This document shows, piece by piece, positions 8,350 through 17,232 of a DNA stretch of 64,000 bases. The notes below the pieces were generated by a model, which saw nothing but the letters and a program-made list of their open reading frames with translations, was not told the origin of the DNA and did no database searches. The first letter of the stretch is position 1, and each line of letters opens with the position of its first letter. A program made the position numbers and the translations under genes. Origin of the DNA: Streptomyces bicolor (lineage in GTDB: Bacteria > Actinomycetota > Actinomycetes > Streptomycetales > Streptomycetaceae); NCBI RefSeq assembly GCF_000719285.1, contig NZ_JOFS01000014.1:62001-126000 (forward strand), in the 5' to 3' direction.

Positions 8350-8751
8350 AAGACCGCACTCACCCCGAAGACCCACACCACCCCGCCCGCGAAGTTCTCG
8401 CACGGCGTGAAGAAGGGGAACATCCTCCAGGTCGCCGGCCAGGTCGGGTTCCTCCCCGCGGCCGAGGGACAGCCTCCGACGCCCGCCGGCCCCACCCTGC
8501 GCGAGCAGACCCTCCAGACCCTCGCCAACGTCAAGGCGATCCTGGAGGAGGGCGGCGCCTCGTGGGAGGACGTGATGATGATCCGCGTCTATCTGACGGA
8601 CGTCGCCCACTTCGCCGAGATGAACGAGATCTACAACGCCTACTTCGAGGCGCAGAACCTCACCCAGCCGCCCGCCGCGCGCACGACGGTGTACGTCGGT
8701 CTGCCCGCGGGGCTCCTCATCGAGATCGACGCGCTGGCCGTACTCGGCTGA
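8341..8751 (+). CDS. RidA family enamine/imine deaminase
   Basis: 136 aa, the usual RidA length being about 125-155. Recognisable features are the strand NILQVAGQVGFLP, the helix LREQTLQTLANVKAILEEGGASWEDVMMIRVYLTDVA, and the active-site segment PPAARTTVYVGLPAGLLIEIDALA with the conserved Arg and terminal Glu. RidA trimers hydrolyse reactive 2-aminoacrylate-type enamines and imines released by PLP dehydratases, forming keto acids and ammonia. Placement next to a PLP dehydratase gene suggests it finishes the deamination step of this pathway. ATG at 8341 is preceded by AAGGAA. It is 22 nt after the IclR stop and 113 bp before the permease gene, all on one strand. Confidence 0.93.
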   Translation: MTEKTALTPKTHTTPPAKFSHGVKKGNILQVAGQVGFLPAAEGQPPTPAGPTLREQTLQTLANVKAILEEGGASWEDVMMIRVYLTDVAHFAEMNEIYNAYFEAQNLTQPPAARTTVYVGLPAGLLIEIDALAVLG

Positions 8752-8864
8752 CGCCTCCTCAACTCCCGCACTCCGTACACGGCATGGTGCCCGCTGTCCC
8801 TGGGGCGCCATGCCGCGATCCCCCCTGCCCGAAAGCCAGATGTACTTACCCCGAGGACCCCCGA

Positions 8865-10352
8865 ATGTCCCCCTTGTCCTTCCCGCTCGCCGCATCCGCC
8901 CCCGCCGAGACCCCACCCCACACCGGCGGCCTCCTCCTCTGGATCGACGGTACGGCCGGTCTCCTGACCGTCGCCGCGATCGGTATCGCCCTCCTGCTCT
9001 TCCTGATCATCAAGGTGCGCCTGCAGCCCTTCGTGGCCCTGCTCGCGGTCTCCATAGCCGTCGGCCTGATGGCCGGCCTGTCGGTCACCGAACTCTTCGG
9101 CACGGTCCAGCGAAGCGACGCCGTGTCGACCATCGAGTCCGGAATGGGCGGCATCCTCGGCCATGTCGCGATCATCATCGGCCTGGGCACGATGCTCGGC
9201 GCGATCCTCGAAGTGAGCGGTGGCGCCGAGGTGCTGGCGTCCCGACTGCTCAATCTCTTCGGCGAGAGGAGAGCCCCCCTCGCCATGGGTCTGACCGGCC
9301 TGATCTTCGGTATCCCGGTCTTCTTCGACGTCGGCATCTTCGTCCTCGCGCCGATCGTGTACGCCGCCGCCAAGCGCTCGGGGAAGTCGATCCTCCTCTA
9401 CTGTCTGCCGCTGCTCGCGGGCCTGTCGATGACGCACGCCTTCCTGCCCCCGCACCCGGGACCGGTGGCGGCGGCCGGTCTGCTCCACGTGGACCTCGGC
9501 TGGGTCATCCTCATGGGCATCGTCTGCGGCATCCCGGCGGTGCTGGCCGCGTGGGCGTTCTCGGCCTGGATCGGGCGGCGCATCTTCGTCGCCGTACCGC
9601 AGGACATGGTCGAGGCGGCGGACGAGGCGAAGCAGGCCGTCATCGACGAGCAGCGGGCGGCCGGGGTCGAGCCCCAGGAGAAGCCGGTCCCGCTCGGCAC
9701 GGTCCTCGCCATCATCGGTACGCCGCTGGTGCTGATCCTGGCCGCGACGTTCTCCTCGATCGCCCTGGACCCGTCCACCACCCGCTCGGTGGTCGAGTTC
9801 TTCGGCAACCCGTTCGTGGCCCTGACGATCGCCCTGCTCCTCGCGTACTACCTGCTGGGCATCCGCCGCGGCTGGTCCCGCAAGTCCCTGGAAACGGTCT
9901 CGACGTCGTCGTTGAAGCCGGTCGGCAACATCCTCCTGGTCGTCGGCGCGGGCGGTGTCTTCGGCGCCGTCCTCAAGGGCAGCGGCGTCGCCCAGGCCCT
10001 CTCCGACACCTTCAACGACGTCGGCCTCCCGGTGATCGTCCTGTCGTACCTGATCTCCGTGGTCCTCCGGGTCGCCCAGGGCTCGGCGACGGTCGCCATC
10101 GTCACCACGGCCGGCATCGTCGCCCCCCTCCTCACCGAGGGCGACCACTCCCAGCCCTTCATCGCCCTGGTCATCATGGCCATCTCGGCCGGCTCGATCT
10201 TCGCCTCGCACGTCAACGACGGGGGCTTCTGGATCGTCGCCAAGTACTTCGGCATCAGTGAGCGGGACACGTTGAAGACGTGGACGGTGCTGGAGAGTGT
10301 GCTGTCGGTGGCCGGGTTCGTGGTGGCTGCGGTGTTGAGCGTGTTCGTCTAG
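8865..10352 (+). CDS. GntP family gluconate-type proton symporter
   Basis: 495 aa and about 12 hydrophobic segments. GntP-family landmarks are GMGGILGHVAIIIGLGTMLGAILEVSGGAEVLA, TGLIFGIPVFFDVGIF, LAGLSMTHAFLPPHPGPVAAA (the family PPHPGP loop) and the C-terminal ASHVNDGGFWIVAKYF. Members import gluconate, 2-keto-3-deoxygluconate, D-serine or related hydroxy acids with protons. As the last gene of the rightward arm it is the likely uptake system for the pathway substrate, perhaps N-acetylglucosaminate (inference). ATG at 8865; the region before it (ACCCCCGA) has a poor ribosome site, so translation may depend on readthrough from ridA. Confidence 0.93.
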   Translation: MSPLSFPLAASAPAETPPHTGGLLLWIDGTAGLLTVAAIGIALLLFLIIKVRLQPFVALLAVSIAVGLMAGLSVTELFGTVQRSDAVSTIESGMGGILGHVAIIIGLGTMLGAILEVSGGAEVLASRLLNLFGERRAPLAMGLTGLIFGIPVFFDVGIFVLAPIVYAAAKRSGKSILLYCLPLLAGLSMTHAFLPPHPGPVAAAGLLHVDLGWVILMGIVCGIPAVLAAWAFSAWIGRRIFVAVPQDMVEAADEAKQAVIDEQRAAGVEPQEKPVPLGTVLAIIGTPLVLILAATFSSIALDPSTTRSVVEFFGNPFVALTIALLLAYYLLGIRRGWSRKSLETVSTSSLKPVGNILLVVGAGGVFGAVLKGSGVAQALSDTFNDVGLPVIVLSYLISVVLRVAQGSATVAIVTTAGIVAPLLTEGDHSQPFIALVIMAISAGSIFASHVNDGGFWIVAKYFGISERDTLKTWTVLESVLSVAGFVVAAVLSVFV

Positions 10353-10378
10353 GCCTTCCGCGCCGTCGACCGAACGGT

Positions 10379-10452
10379 CCGGCCTCACGCCCCGGACACG
10401 CCCCGGCCTCAACGCCCCGAACACGCCCCGGCCTCAACGCCCCGAATACGCC
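10379..10452 (+). repeat. Three-copy ~25-bp tandem repeat
   Basis: Units of about 25 bp beginning CCGGCCTCA and ending ACGCC run at 10379-10402, 10403-10427 and 10428-10452. The second and third differ at one base. They lie just after the gntP stop. Confidence 0.85.
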
Positions 10453-10482
10453 CCGGACGTGACCCGTTCGCGCCCGGGGCGT
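10448..10482 (+). terminator. Possible gntP terminator hairpin
   Basis: ACGCCCCGG (10448-10456) pairs with CCGGGGCGT (10474-10482) across a 17-nt loop. There is no T-run, which is common for Streptomyces terminators. Confidence 0.35.
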
Positions 10483-10535
10483 GCGGTGGAATGGAGGGGC
10501 GGGAACGGGGTTGTGAGGGCCGTGGCGGCGGTGCG

Positions 10536-11642
10536 ATGCTGATCGTCATGCCGCCGTCTCCTCACGCGCCCGATCACGGAGCGGTCCTCGCGGAGGTGCG
10601 GAAGGTGCGGCGAGCGGGAGTCGTCAGACTGCGCGCACTCGACGTGCCGGCACTTGCCGGGGTCGCCCGTGAACTTCCGCGGGGAGACGGCGAGTCGCCA
10701 GGGGGGCCGGTGGAGAAGGTATTACGGCTCGCCGTCTCCCGCATGGGCGGCGGCACCCTGCAGACCGCCGCCGAGTACAGCCTCGGCCTCGCGCAGGGCA
10801 CCCGCGACTGGCCGGCCGCCGACCGGCGCCGAAGGGCCGCCCAGGTGTACGGGGTGAGCGTCGAACGCTTCCGCAAACACCATGAGTTGATGGTCCTCGG
10901 GCAGGTCGCCGAGCAGGTAGTCCAGCTGGGCGCCGAGAGCGGTGCTCATGCGCGGCCCGCGCCGACGTCGTACGACCGCATCCCCGCCGCCCATCGCACG
11001 CTGCCCGTCCGCGTCCACCACGGGACCGTCCCCGTCACCCTGCACGTCCACTCCGTCGACCTGCTCCGCGACATCGACGTCGTCGTCTCCCCGACGAACA
11101 CCTACTTCGCGCTGCCCGCGCCCTACAAGTCGTCCGTCTCCGCCACGCTGCGCCGCGCGGGCGCGCACCGCGACCCCGTCGGGGGACTCGTCGACGACAG
11201 GATCGACGACGAGCTACGGGGCTGGACCGCCCGGCACGGGGCTCCCGGCCGGGCGGCACAGCCCGGCACCGTCGCCGTCACCTCCGCCGGCGCGCTCGAC
11301 GGGCAGGGCATCCGCCGCATCTACCACGTCGCCGTGGCCGTACCCCGCCCGGAGACCAACGACTACGACGTGCAGCCGGCCGACATCACCAGAGGCGTCG
11401 CCCGCGTCTTCGCGCTGCTGGCCGAGGAGACCGCTCGGCACGACCCGCCCCTGCGCTCGGTCTGCCTGCCGCTCCTCGGCGCCGGACGCGGCGGCCTCAG
11501 CCCGCTGGAGAGCTTCGCCGCGCTGTGGGCCGCGGTCGAGGCCGAACTCGCCCGCGGGGCCGACTGGGAGATCCACTTCGTCGTACGCCGACACGCCCGC
11601 GCCGATCTGCTGGAACGGCTGCTGGCCTCCAGGGAGGACTGA
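10536..11642 (+). CDS. Macro-domain protein with helical N-terminal region; contains a TTA codon
   Basis: 368 aa from ATG at 10536; ATG 10548 is an alternative and neither has a strong ribosome site. Residues ~1-130 are helical and basic, not recognised by name. From ~150 the sequence follows the macro fold: VPVTLHVHSVDLLRDIDVVVSPTN, a long helix RGVARVFALLAEETA, and LPLLGAGRGGLSPLESF matching the ribose-binding loop. Macro domains bind ADP-ribose and some remove it from proteins or DNA, as in DarG. Leu63 is encoded by TTA (10722-10724), the only TTA noticed in any gene of this window, so translation should depend on the bldA tRNA. The stop overlaps the antitoxin start (TGATG). Linkage to RES and CHAT genes suggests a sensor or antitoxin role in a conflict system (inference). 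Confidence 0.8.
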   Translation: MLIVMPPSPHAPDHGAVLAEVRKVRRAGVVRLRALDVPALAGVARELPRGDGESPGGPVEKVLRLAVSRMGGGTLQTAAEYSLGLAQGTRDWPAADRRRRAAQVYGVSVERFRKHHELMVLGQVAEQVVQLGAESGAHARPAPTSYDRIPAAHRTLPVRVHHGTVPVTLHVHSVDLLRDIDVVVSPTNTYFALPAPYKSSVSATLRRAGAHRDPVGGLVDDRIDDELRGWTARHGAPGRAAQPGTVAVTSAGALDGQGIRRIYHVAVAVPRPETNDYDVQPADITRGVARVFALLAEETARHDPPLRSVCLPLLGAGRGGLSPLESFAALWAAVEAELARGADWEIHFVVRRHARADLLERLLASRED

Positions 11643-12352
11643 TGGGACACGTCCCACCGCCCCAGCACTTCGACCCGGAGAGCGAGGAGCCGCTCGACGC
11701 GTACGTCGTCCTGGCCGCCGCGGCGGCGAAGTGGGGGCTCGTCGCGGGCCGGATCGAGCGGGCCACCCGCGACCGGCTGGCCGAGCTGCTGGATCTCGTA
11801 CGGGCCGGGGGCCGGGATCCGGACATCCGCTTCGACGCCGCTCGCCAGGCCGCGGGGCTGTTGCGGGAGCGGGTGCCCGAGGAGTTCGGCGAGGACGCCG
11901 GGGCCAGGCTCGTCGCCACCCCGGCCGCCGACGGGCGGGTGACCGTGCAGGGGTTCGCGCCCGAGGATCTCGCCATCCTGCTCATCGACGGGCACCGGAT
12001 GGTGGGGCCGGTGCTCGGCCCGGTACGCGAACGGCTGCTCGCCCAGCCCGCGCTGGACGCCGAGGAGCTGCGCCGGTGCGGCGGCGACCCCTTCGCGCCC
12101 GATCTGATCCGGCTGCGGGGGACCGGCGGACAGGTGCGGCTGCCGCGCTTCCAGTTCTCCGAGGACACCCTGCCCTGGCCCGTCGTTCTGGAGGTCAACG
12201 GCCTGCTCGCCGCCGACCGCGACCCGTGGGGCGCCGCCGACTGGTGGCTGTCCGCCAACGCCTGGCTCGGCACCAGCCCCGCACGCCTGCTCGGCACCGG
12301 CCGCGACCGCCAACTCGCCGACACCGCGCGGTTCCTGATGGAGGATGAGTAG
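11642..12352 (+). CDS. ParS/MbcA-like antitoxin (DUF2384 type) with N-terminal extension
   Basis: 236 aa. The C-terminal ~70 residues read RFQFSEDTLPWPVVLEVN, then LLAADRDPWGAADWWLSANAWLG and SPARLLGTG. This closely follows the Xre/MbcA/ParS antitoxin C-terminal domain, where a WWL(S)xNxxLG segment contacts the RES toxin active site. Residues 1-160 have no recognised family and may bind DNA or dimerise. It lies immediately before a RES-domain gene, the standard antitoxin-toxin order, 3 nt apart and overlapping the macro gene by 1 nt. Expected role: neutralise the RES enzyme and repress the operon. This is family knowledge plus context, not tested. Confidence 0.72.
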   Translation: MGHVPPPQHFDPESEEPLDAYVVLAAAAAKWGLVAGRIERATRDRLAELLDLVRAGGRDPDIRFDAARQAAGLLRERVPEEFGEDAGARLVATPAADGRVTVQGFAPEDLAILLIDGHRMVGPVLGPVRERLLAQPALDAEELRRCGGDPFAPDLIRLRGTGGQVRLPRFQFSEDTLPWPVVLEVNGLLAADRDPWGAADWWLSANAWLGTSPARLLGTGRDRQLADTARFLMEDE

Positions 12353-12355
12353 ACC

Positions 12356-13009
12356 GTGCCCAACTACCGGCCACCGGCCGCGCTGACCGGCACCCCCGAG
12401 AAGGTCACGCTGACCCGCGGCACCCTGCTGTACCGCGTCCACGCCTCCCGCCACCCCGCCGCCTCGTTCAACCCGAAGCCCTCGCACTGTCTGTACGGAG
12501 GGGGCCGGTTCGACGCCACCTCCTGCGACCGGTACGGCTATCTGTACGCCGGACTCGGCCCGGCCGCCGCCGTCTGCGAGACCCTGCTGCGCTCCCTGCC
12601 CTTCGACCCCACGGGCGGGCCCCGGCTGCTGCCGCACCGCGCGGTGGAGGGCCGCCGGATGACCACCCTGCGGCTCACCGCCGACCTGCGTGTCCTGCCG
12701 TTGATGAGCGCCCGCGACCTGGCCGCCGTGCACCAGGACAGCTGGCTGGTGCACGCCGAGGCCCAGGAGTACGCCTACACACGTGACTGGGCGCACTGGA
12801 TCCGCCGGAACGCCGGCCCGTGGGCGCAGGGGCTGGTGTGGTCGTCCAAGCGGGAGCCGGCGGAACGGGCGGTGGTCCTGTTCGGTGACCGCGGCCTCGC
12901 CGCGGAGCTGCCCGCTGACGCGGAGGACGTCACCGACTTCGACACGGCCGAGGGTCTCGAGTGGCTCAACTCCGTCCTCGCGCCCTACTTCGTCCAACTC
13001 GCCCCCTGA
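12356..13009 (+). CDS. RES-domain toxin (predicted NAD+ degrading)
   Basis: 217 aa from GTG at 12356. RES-family residues are present in order: Arg27 in LLYRVH, GGRF, Glu75 in AAVCETLLR, a central WAHW segment, and Ser163/164 in GLVWSSKREP. RES proteins such as MbcT and those paired with Xre or ParS antitoxins destroy cellular NAD+ by phosphorolysis or hydrolysis, halting growth. Length (about 150-230 aa) is normal and no key residue appears missing, so it should be active. It follows its presumed antitoxin by 3 nt and precedes the CHAT gene by 41 nt. A RES gene beside macro and CHAT proteases suggests one effector of a multi-part response. Confidence 0.85.
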   Translation: MPNYRPPAALTGTPEKVTLTRGTLLYRVHASRHPAASFNPKPSHCLYGGGRFDATSCDRYGYLYAGLGPAAAVCETLLRSLPFDPTGGPRLLPHRAVEGRRMTTLRLTADLRVLPLMSARDLAAVHQDSWLVHAEAQEYAYTRDWAHWIRRNAGPWAQGLVWSSKREPAERAVVLFGDRGLAAELPADAEDVTDFDTAEGLEWLNSVLAPYFVQLAP

Positions 13010-13050
13010 CACGACGGGTTGATCCCCCCGCTTCCTGGAATGCTCGCACC

Positions 13051-16000
13051 GTGACCGACCTGAACCCGACCGCCGAGGAAGTCCGCGCCCGGCGCGACGA
13101 ACTCCTCGACACCCTCGCCGACACCGCCTCCGACGACCCCGACGCGCCCGCCCTGTGCGGGCTGGTCGGCGAGCTCAGCTACCGCCTGCTGGTGATGGAA
13201 GGCGGCGAGGAGGACCTGAGGCTGGCCGCCGAGGCGTTCGCGCTCGCCTTCCGGACACCGGGGGACGACGGGGACTGGGCGGCCTGGCGGATCTTCTACG
13301 GGCATGTCCGGGCCTTCCAGTACGACGCCGACCCGAGCCCTGAACTCCGCGAGCAGATGTGGGAGTTGCTGCGGGACGGGGTGTCCGGCCTGGACGACGG
13401 GGACGACTACCACGACCTCGTACGCGATCTGGCCCGGCAACTCCTCGCGGCCTGCGCGAAGCAGCGCTACATGGGCTGCGAGGGGCCGGCCCAGCGGCGC
13501 CTGGAACTCCTCGACGAGGCGCTGCGGCTGCACGAGGACGCCGCCGGCACCCTGGAACCCGGCAGCGAGGAGGCCGTCGACCTGATGGTGTCGCGCGGCT
13601 ATCTGCACCTGGAGCGCGTCGAGCTGCGCTCCGACCCGGCGGACGCCGAGGCCGCGGCCCGCCACTACGGCGCCGCGCTGGACGCCGGCCTGCCCGGCGC
13701 CGATGTGCCGCTGCTGCGGCACAGCCTCGGCCTCGCGCTGATGGCGCACGGCCGGATGACCCAGGACCGGGAGGAACTGGAGCGGGCACGGGAGGAGTTC
13801 GGCGCCGCGCTGCTCGAGGTCCGGCGGACGACGGGTACGCCGCCCTCCTGGGCCTGGGAGGCCGAGATCCGCGCGGTCTTCGTCCGCGCCACCATCTGGG
13901 CCCACTGGAAGGACCACGCGCAGGCCGCCGCCGCCGAGGTGGAGCTCGCCGGGCTGCTCGCCGACCCGGCCGACGTCGACCGGCTGCTGCCGCTGTACCT
14001 GGACACCTTCGGCCGGCTGCTCTTCGAACGCGGCGGCGTCCGCGGTGACGGGGCCGCCCAGGACCGGGCGATCGCCCTGATCCGCAAGGCCGTCGACGAG
14101 TGGGTGCCCGAACGCGACGGCCCGGTCACCACCACCGCCCTGTTCCTCGGCGTCTTCCAGCAGAGCCGCTACCGGGACGATCCCGACCCGGGCCGCCTGC
14201 ACGACGTGGCCGAGGCCGCGGGGCTGGTCCTCGCCGACGAGGCGTTCGACGACGGGATGCGTCAGCTCGCCCGGATGATGGGAGCCTGGGCCTGGATCAT
14301 CCTGGAGGACACGCACGGCATCGCGCCCGAGGCGGGCGCAGGCGTCCCGGCGGGAATGAGCACCGACGACGCCCGGGAGGCCTACCTCGCCATGCTGAGG
14401 GACCTCGAGTCCGGGCGTGGCTTCCTCGACTTCAGCGACACCAGCGAGGACTTCCCCGGCATCTTCAAGTCGTTCGGCGGCGTCGGCCGGCTGGGGGAGG
14501 GCTTCGACCACGGCTACGCGCGCTTCCGTGAACTGGAGCCGGGGCGGGACCGGGCCTGGTTCGCCGTCGCCCTGCTCTCGCACAGCATGCTCCTCGACCC
14601 GCACGGCACCCACATCCCCGCCGAGCAGAAGGAGGAGCTGATCGACTGCGCCCTCTCCTACGGCGAGGACGACCCGGTCTGGCAGCGCAGGGCCCATGCC
14701 GTCGTCGCCACGGTGCGGCTGCGTGAGGAACTCGCCGGCACGGGCCGCGGCATGGACGAGGTCCTCGACCACCTCGCCCGCGCCGAGGAGGCGGCCGACC
14801 CGAACGGCGGCGACCAGCGCCTCGGGCATGGCATCGACCTGGCCCGGATCGCCGCCACCCACCACCGGGGGCAGACCGCGGGCGCCGGCGACGACATCGA
14901 GGCCGCCGCCGCCATGTGGGGGAAGCTGCGCGACAACCCCGCGCTCACCCCGCATCTGCGCAAGGTCATGGCGGCCCAGCAGTCCGCGTTCGACGCCGTG
15001 GCCGCAGCCCAGCGCGGCGACCTGGCCGCCACCGACCGGCACCTCGCCGACCTTCAGGCGGCCCACGCCACCCTCGACCCCGACGACCACTCCCGCGTCG
15101 AACTGTGGACCCACCTGGAGAACGCCCGCTCGGCCCGCGACCGTCTCGCCCGCACCCTCGGAGCACCGCCCGCGCCGCCCCTCGTCGGCCGGCCGTCCCT
15201 GTTCGAACTGCGGCGCGCCGCCAAGCAGTTGCCCCGCGACCACCGGGCCTGGGTGCTCGGCGACAACGGCATCACCCGCTGCGTGCGGGCCAGCGAGGCG
15301 CGGGACCCCCAGATGCTCGCCGAGGCCATGGAACTGCTCCAGGAGGCCTACGACCTGGTCGACGAGGGCAGCGACAGCAAGCTGCGCTACGCCCACTGCC
15401 TCGGCAGCAGCCACTGCGCGCTCGCCGAGATGCAACGCCTGCCCGCCGCCCGCACCCGCCACCTCACCCGCGGCATCGCCCTGCTGGAGACCGCGTTCGA
15501 CCTGGCCGGCGGCCCCGAGCACCGCCTCTACGCCGGAGCCGGTCTCGCCCTCGGCCGCGCCTACCGCACCCGCGGCGAGCTGAGCCGCGACGACCGCGCC
15601 GCCGGCCGCCGCACCGGCCTCGACGCCCTGCGCGGCCACGCCTGGGCCGCGCTGCTGCAGTCCGGCACCGAACACGCCGCGCAGGCCGTACGGGAGGCCA
15701 CCGACACGGCGTTCGAGGTCGCCGGATGGTGTCTGCGCGACGGCACCGCCGAGGAGGCCGTGCGGGCCCTGGACGCCTGCCGCGGCCTCGTCCTGCACGC
15801 CGCCACCACCTCCCGCACCGTGCCCGAACGCCTCGTCGCGGCCGGGCGCGACGACCTCGCCGAGGAGTGGCACGCCGCGGGCCTCGGCAGCGAACCGGCC
15901 GACCCGCTCGCCGCGATGCGCGCGCCCCAGAGCGTCCCCAGCAGCCTGCGCCGCCGCGTGCTGGCCGCCCTCACCGGCACCGACTCCGTCCAGGACCGCC

Positions 16001-17232
16001 TCCTCGACCCGCCGTCCCCCGACGAGATCGGCACGGCCCTGCGCACGCTCCGCAAGGACGCCCTCGTCTACCTGGTCCCCGTCACCGACGACACCCCCGG
16101 CACCGCTGTGGTCGTCACCTCCACGGGCGCGGTCCACTCAGTCCCGCTGCCGACCCTGAGGGCGGACGCGGCGCCGCTGCGGGAGTACGCGGCGGCAGCG
16201 GGCGGCGCGGCGGGCCGCGACATGGGGCCCGTACCCGGCTACACGTCGGCCGCCGCCGCGGGCCCGTCGCTGCGGCAGCGTCTCGACAGGCTGTGCGGCT
16301 GGGCCTGGTACGCCGGGATGCGGCCGCTGCTCGACATGTTCGCCACGCGCACCGGACGCGTGCCCCGGCTGGTGTTCATACCGATGGACACGCTCAGCCT
16401 CGTCCCTTGGCACGCCGCGTGGGGCGGCCCGGACGACGGACGCCGGTACGCGCTGCACGAGGCGGAGATCTCCTACGCCGCTTCCGCCCGCCTCCTGTGC
16501 GACGTCGCCGCCCGCCCCGCCGTCGACCACTCGGGCGCCGCCCTCGTCGTGGGCAACCCCACCGGAGACCTCCGGTACGCGGGCGAGGAGGCGGACGCGG
16601 TCCAGCGGGTCTTCTATCCGCGGGGCCGCTTCCTCGGGCGCCGGGAGACGGGGGAGGCGGACGGGACGGGGACGCCAGGGGAGGTGCTGCAGTGGCTGAC
16701 GCACGGCGGTCCCGGTGCCGAAGGAGGCCCAGGGGAAGGCGTCGAGGAAGGGGCCGTACTGCATCTCGCCTGTCATGCCGCCATCGCGCGGGACGCCCGG
16801 CGCACGGCCCATCTCTCGCTGCACGGCGGTGAGTTGGCGGCCGAGGAGCTGACCGAGGCCGTCGGCGGCGCGGGGCGGGGGCGGCTCGGGCTCGTGCTGC
16901 TCGCCGCGTGCCGCAGTCATGTCTCCGGGCGCGGGTACAACGAGGCCTACAGTCTGGCCACCGCCTTCCTGGTGGCCGGAGCGCGGTCCGTCGTCGGGTC
17001 GCTGTGGCCCGTGCCGGACGACGCGACCTCGGTGCTGATGTTCCTGACCCACCACTACCTGCGCACCGAGGGCGAGCCGCCCGCGCGCGCCCTGCGCCGG
17101 GCCCAGCTGTGGATGCTGGACCCGGCCCGTGAACTCCCCGCCGACCTGCCCGAACGTCTCGCCGAGCGCGCCCGCTGCATCGACCCGGACGACCTCAGCT
17201 CCTGGGCGGGCTTCACCCATCTCGGTCAGTAG
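13051..17232 (+). CDS. TPR-rich CHAT-domain protease (caspase superfamily)
   Basis: 1393 aa from GTG at 13051. Residues ~1-1000 are repeated Ala/Leu/Glu/Asp-rich helices (TPR/SEL-like: LRLAAEAFALAF, LELLDEALRLHEDAAG, LAEAMELLQEAYDLV). The C-terminal ~330 residues form a CHAT peptidase: RLVFIPMDTLSLVPWHAAW, then His1242 in LHLACHA and Cys1287 in LLAACRSH, followed by GARSVVGSLWPVPDD. Both catalytic residues are present. CHAT enzymes (separase and caspase relatives) are activated when an attached sensor detects a partner and then cleave target proteins. No signal peptide or membrane segment. The last gene of the macro-antitoxin-RES-CHAT run, its stop overlaps by 7 bp the end of the convergent caspase gene, an unusual pairing of two clan CD proteases. 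Confidence 0.88.
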   Translation: MTDLNPTAEEVRARRDELLDTLADTASDDPDAPALCGLVGELSYRLLVMEGGEEDLRLAAEAFALAFRTPGDDGDWAAWRIFYGHVRAFQYDADPSPELREQMWELLRDGVSGLDDGDDYHDLVRDLARQLLAACAKQRYMGCEGPAQRRLELLDEALRLHEDAAGTLEPGSEEAVDLMVSRGYLHLERVELRSDPADAEAAARHYGAALDAGLPGADVPLLRHSLGLALMAHGRMTQDREELERAREEFGAALLEVRRTTGTPPSWAWEAEIRAVFVRATIWAHWKDHAQAAAAEVELAGLLADPADVDRLLPLYLDTFGRLLFERGGVRGDGAAQDRAIALIRKAVDEWVPERDGPVTTTALFLGVFQQSRYRDDPDPGRLHDVAEAAGLVLADEAFDDGMRQLARMMGAWAWIILEDTHGIAPEAGAGVPAGMSTDDAREAYLAMLRDLESGRGFLDFSDTSEDFPGIFKSFGGVGRLGEGFDHGYARFRELEPGRDRAWFAVALLSHSMLLDPHGTHIPAEQKEELIDCALSYGEDDPVWQRRAHAVVATVRLREELAGTGRGMDEVLDHLARAEEAADPNGGDQRLGHGIDLARIAATHHRGQTAGAGDDIEAAAAMWGKLRDNPALTPHLRKVMAAQQSAFDAVAAAQRGDLAATDRHLADLQAAHATLDPDDHSRVELWTHLENARSARDRLARTLGAPPAPPLVGRPSLFELRRAAKQLPRDHRAWVLGDNGITRCVRASEARDPQMLAEAMELLQEAYDLVDEGSDSKLRYAHCLGSSHCALAEMQRLPAARTRHLTRGIALLETAFDLAGGPEHRLYAGAGLALGRAYRTRGELSRDDRAAGRRTGLDALRGHAWAALLQSGTEHAAQAVREATDTAFEVAGWCLRDGTAEEAVRALDACRGLVLHAATTSRTVPERLVAAGRDDLAEEWHAAGLGSEPADPLAAMRAPQSVPSSLRRRVLAALTGTDSVQDRLLDPPSPDEIGTALRTLRKDALVYLVPVTDDTPGTAVVVTSTGAVHSVPLPTLRADAAPLREYAAAAGGAAGRDMGPVPGYTSAAAAGPSLRQRLDRLCGWAWYAGMRPLLDMFATRTGRVPRLVFIPMDTLSLVPWHAAWGGPDDGRRYALHEAEISYAASARLLCDVAARPAVDHSGAALVVGNPTGDLRYAGEEADAVQRVFYPRGRFLGRRETGEADGTGTPGEVLQWLTHGGPGAEGGPGEGVEEGAVLHLACHAAIARDARRTAHLSLHGGELAAEELTEAVGGAGRGRLGLVLLAACRSHVSGRGYNEAYSLATAFLVAGARSVVGSLWPVPDDATSVLMFLTHHYLRTEGEPPARALRRAQLWMLDPARELPADLPERLAERARCIDPDDLSSWAGFTHLGQ

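Noticed and set aside
8640..10424. 594-codon minus-strand frame opposite gntP
   Set aside because: Shadow of a clear membrane permease; composition is hydrophilic Arg/Asp/Gly with no family match.
12985..16137. Very long minus-strand open frame (1050 codons) opposite the CHAT gene
   Set aside because: A high-GC shadow: the opposite strand encodes a coherent TPR-CHAT protein with catalytic His and Cys, while this frame is Gly/Val/Ala/Arg-rich with no motifs or ribosome site.
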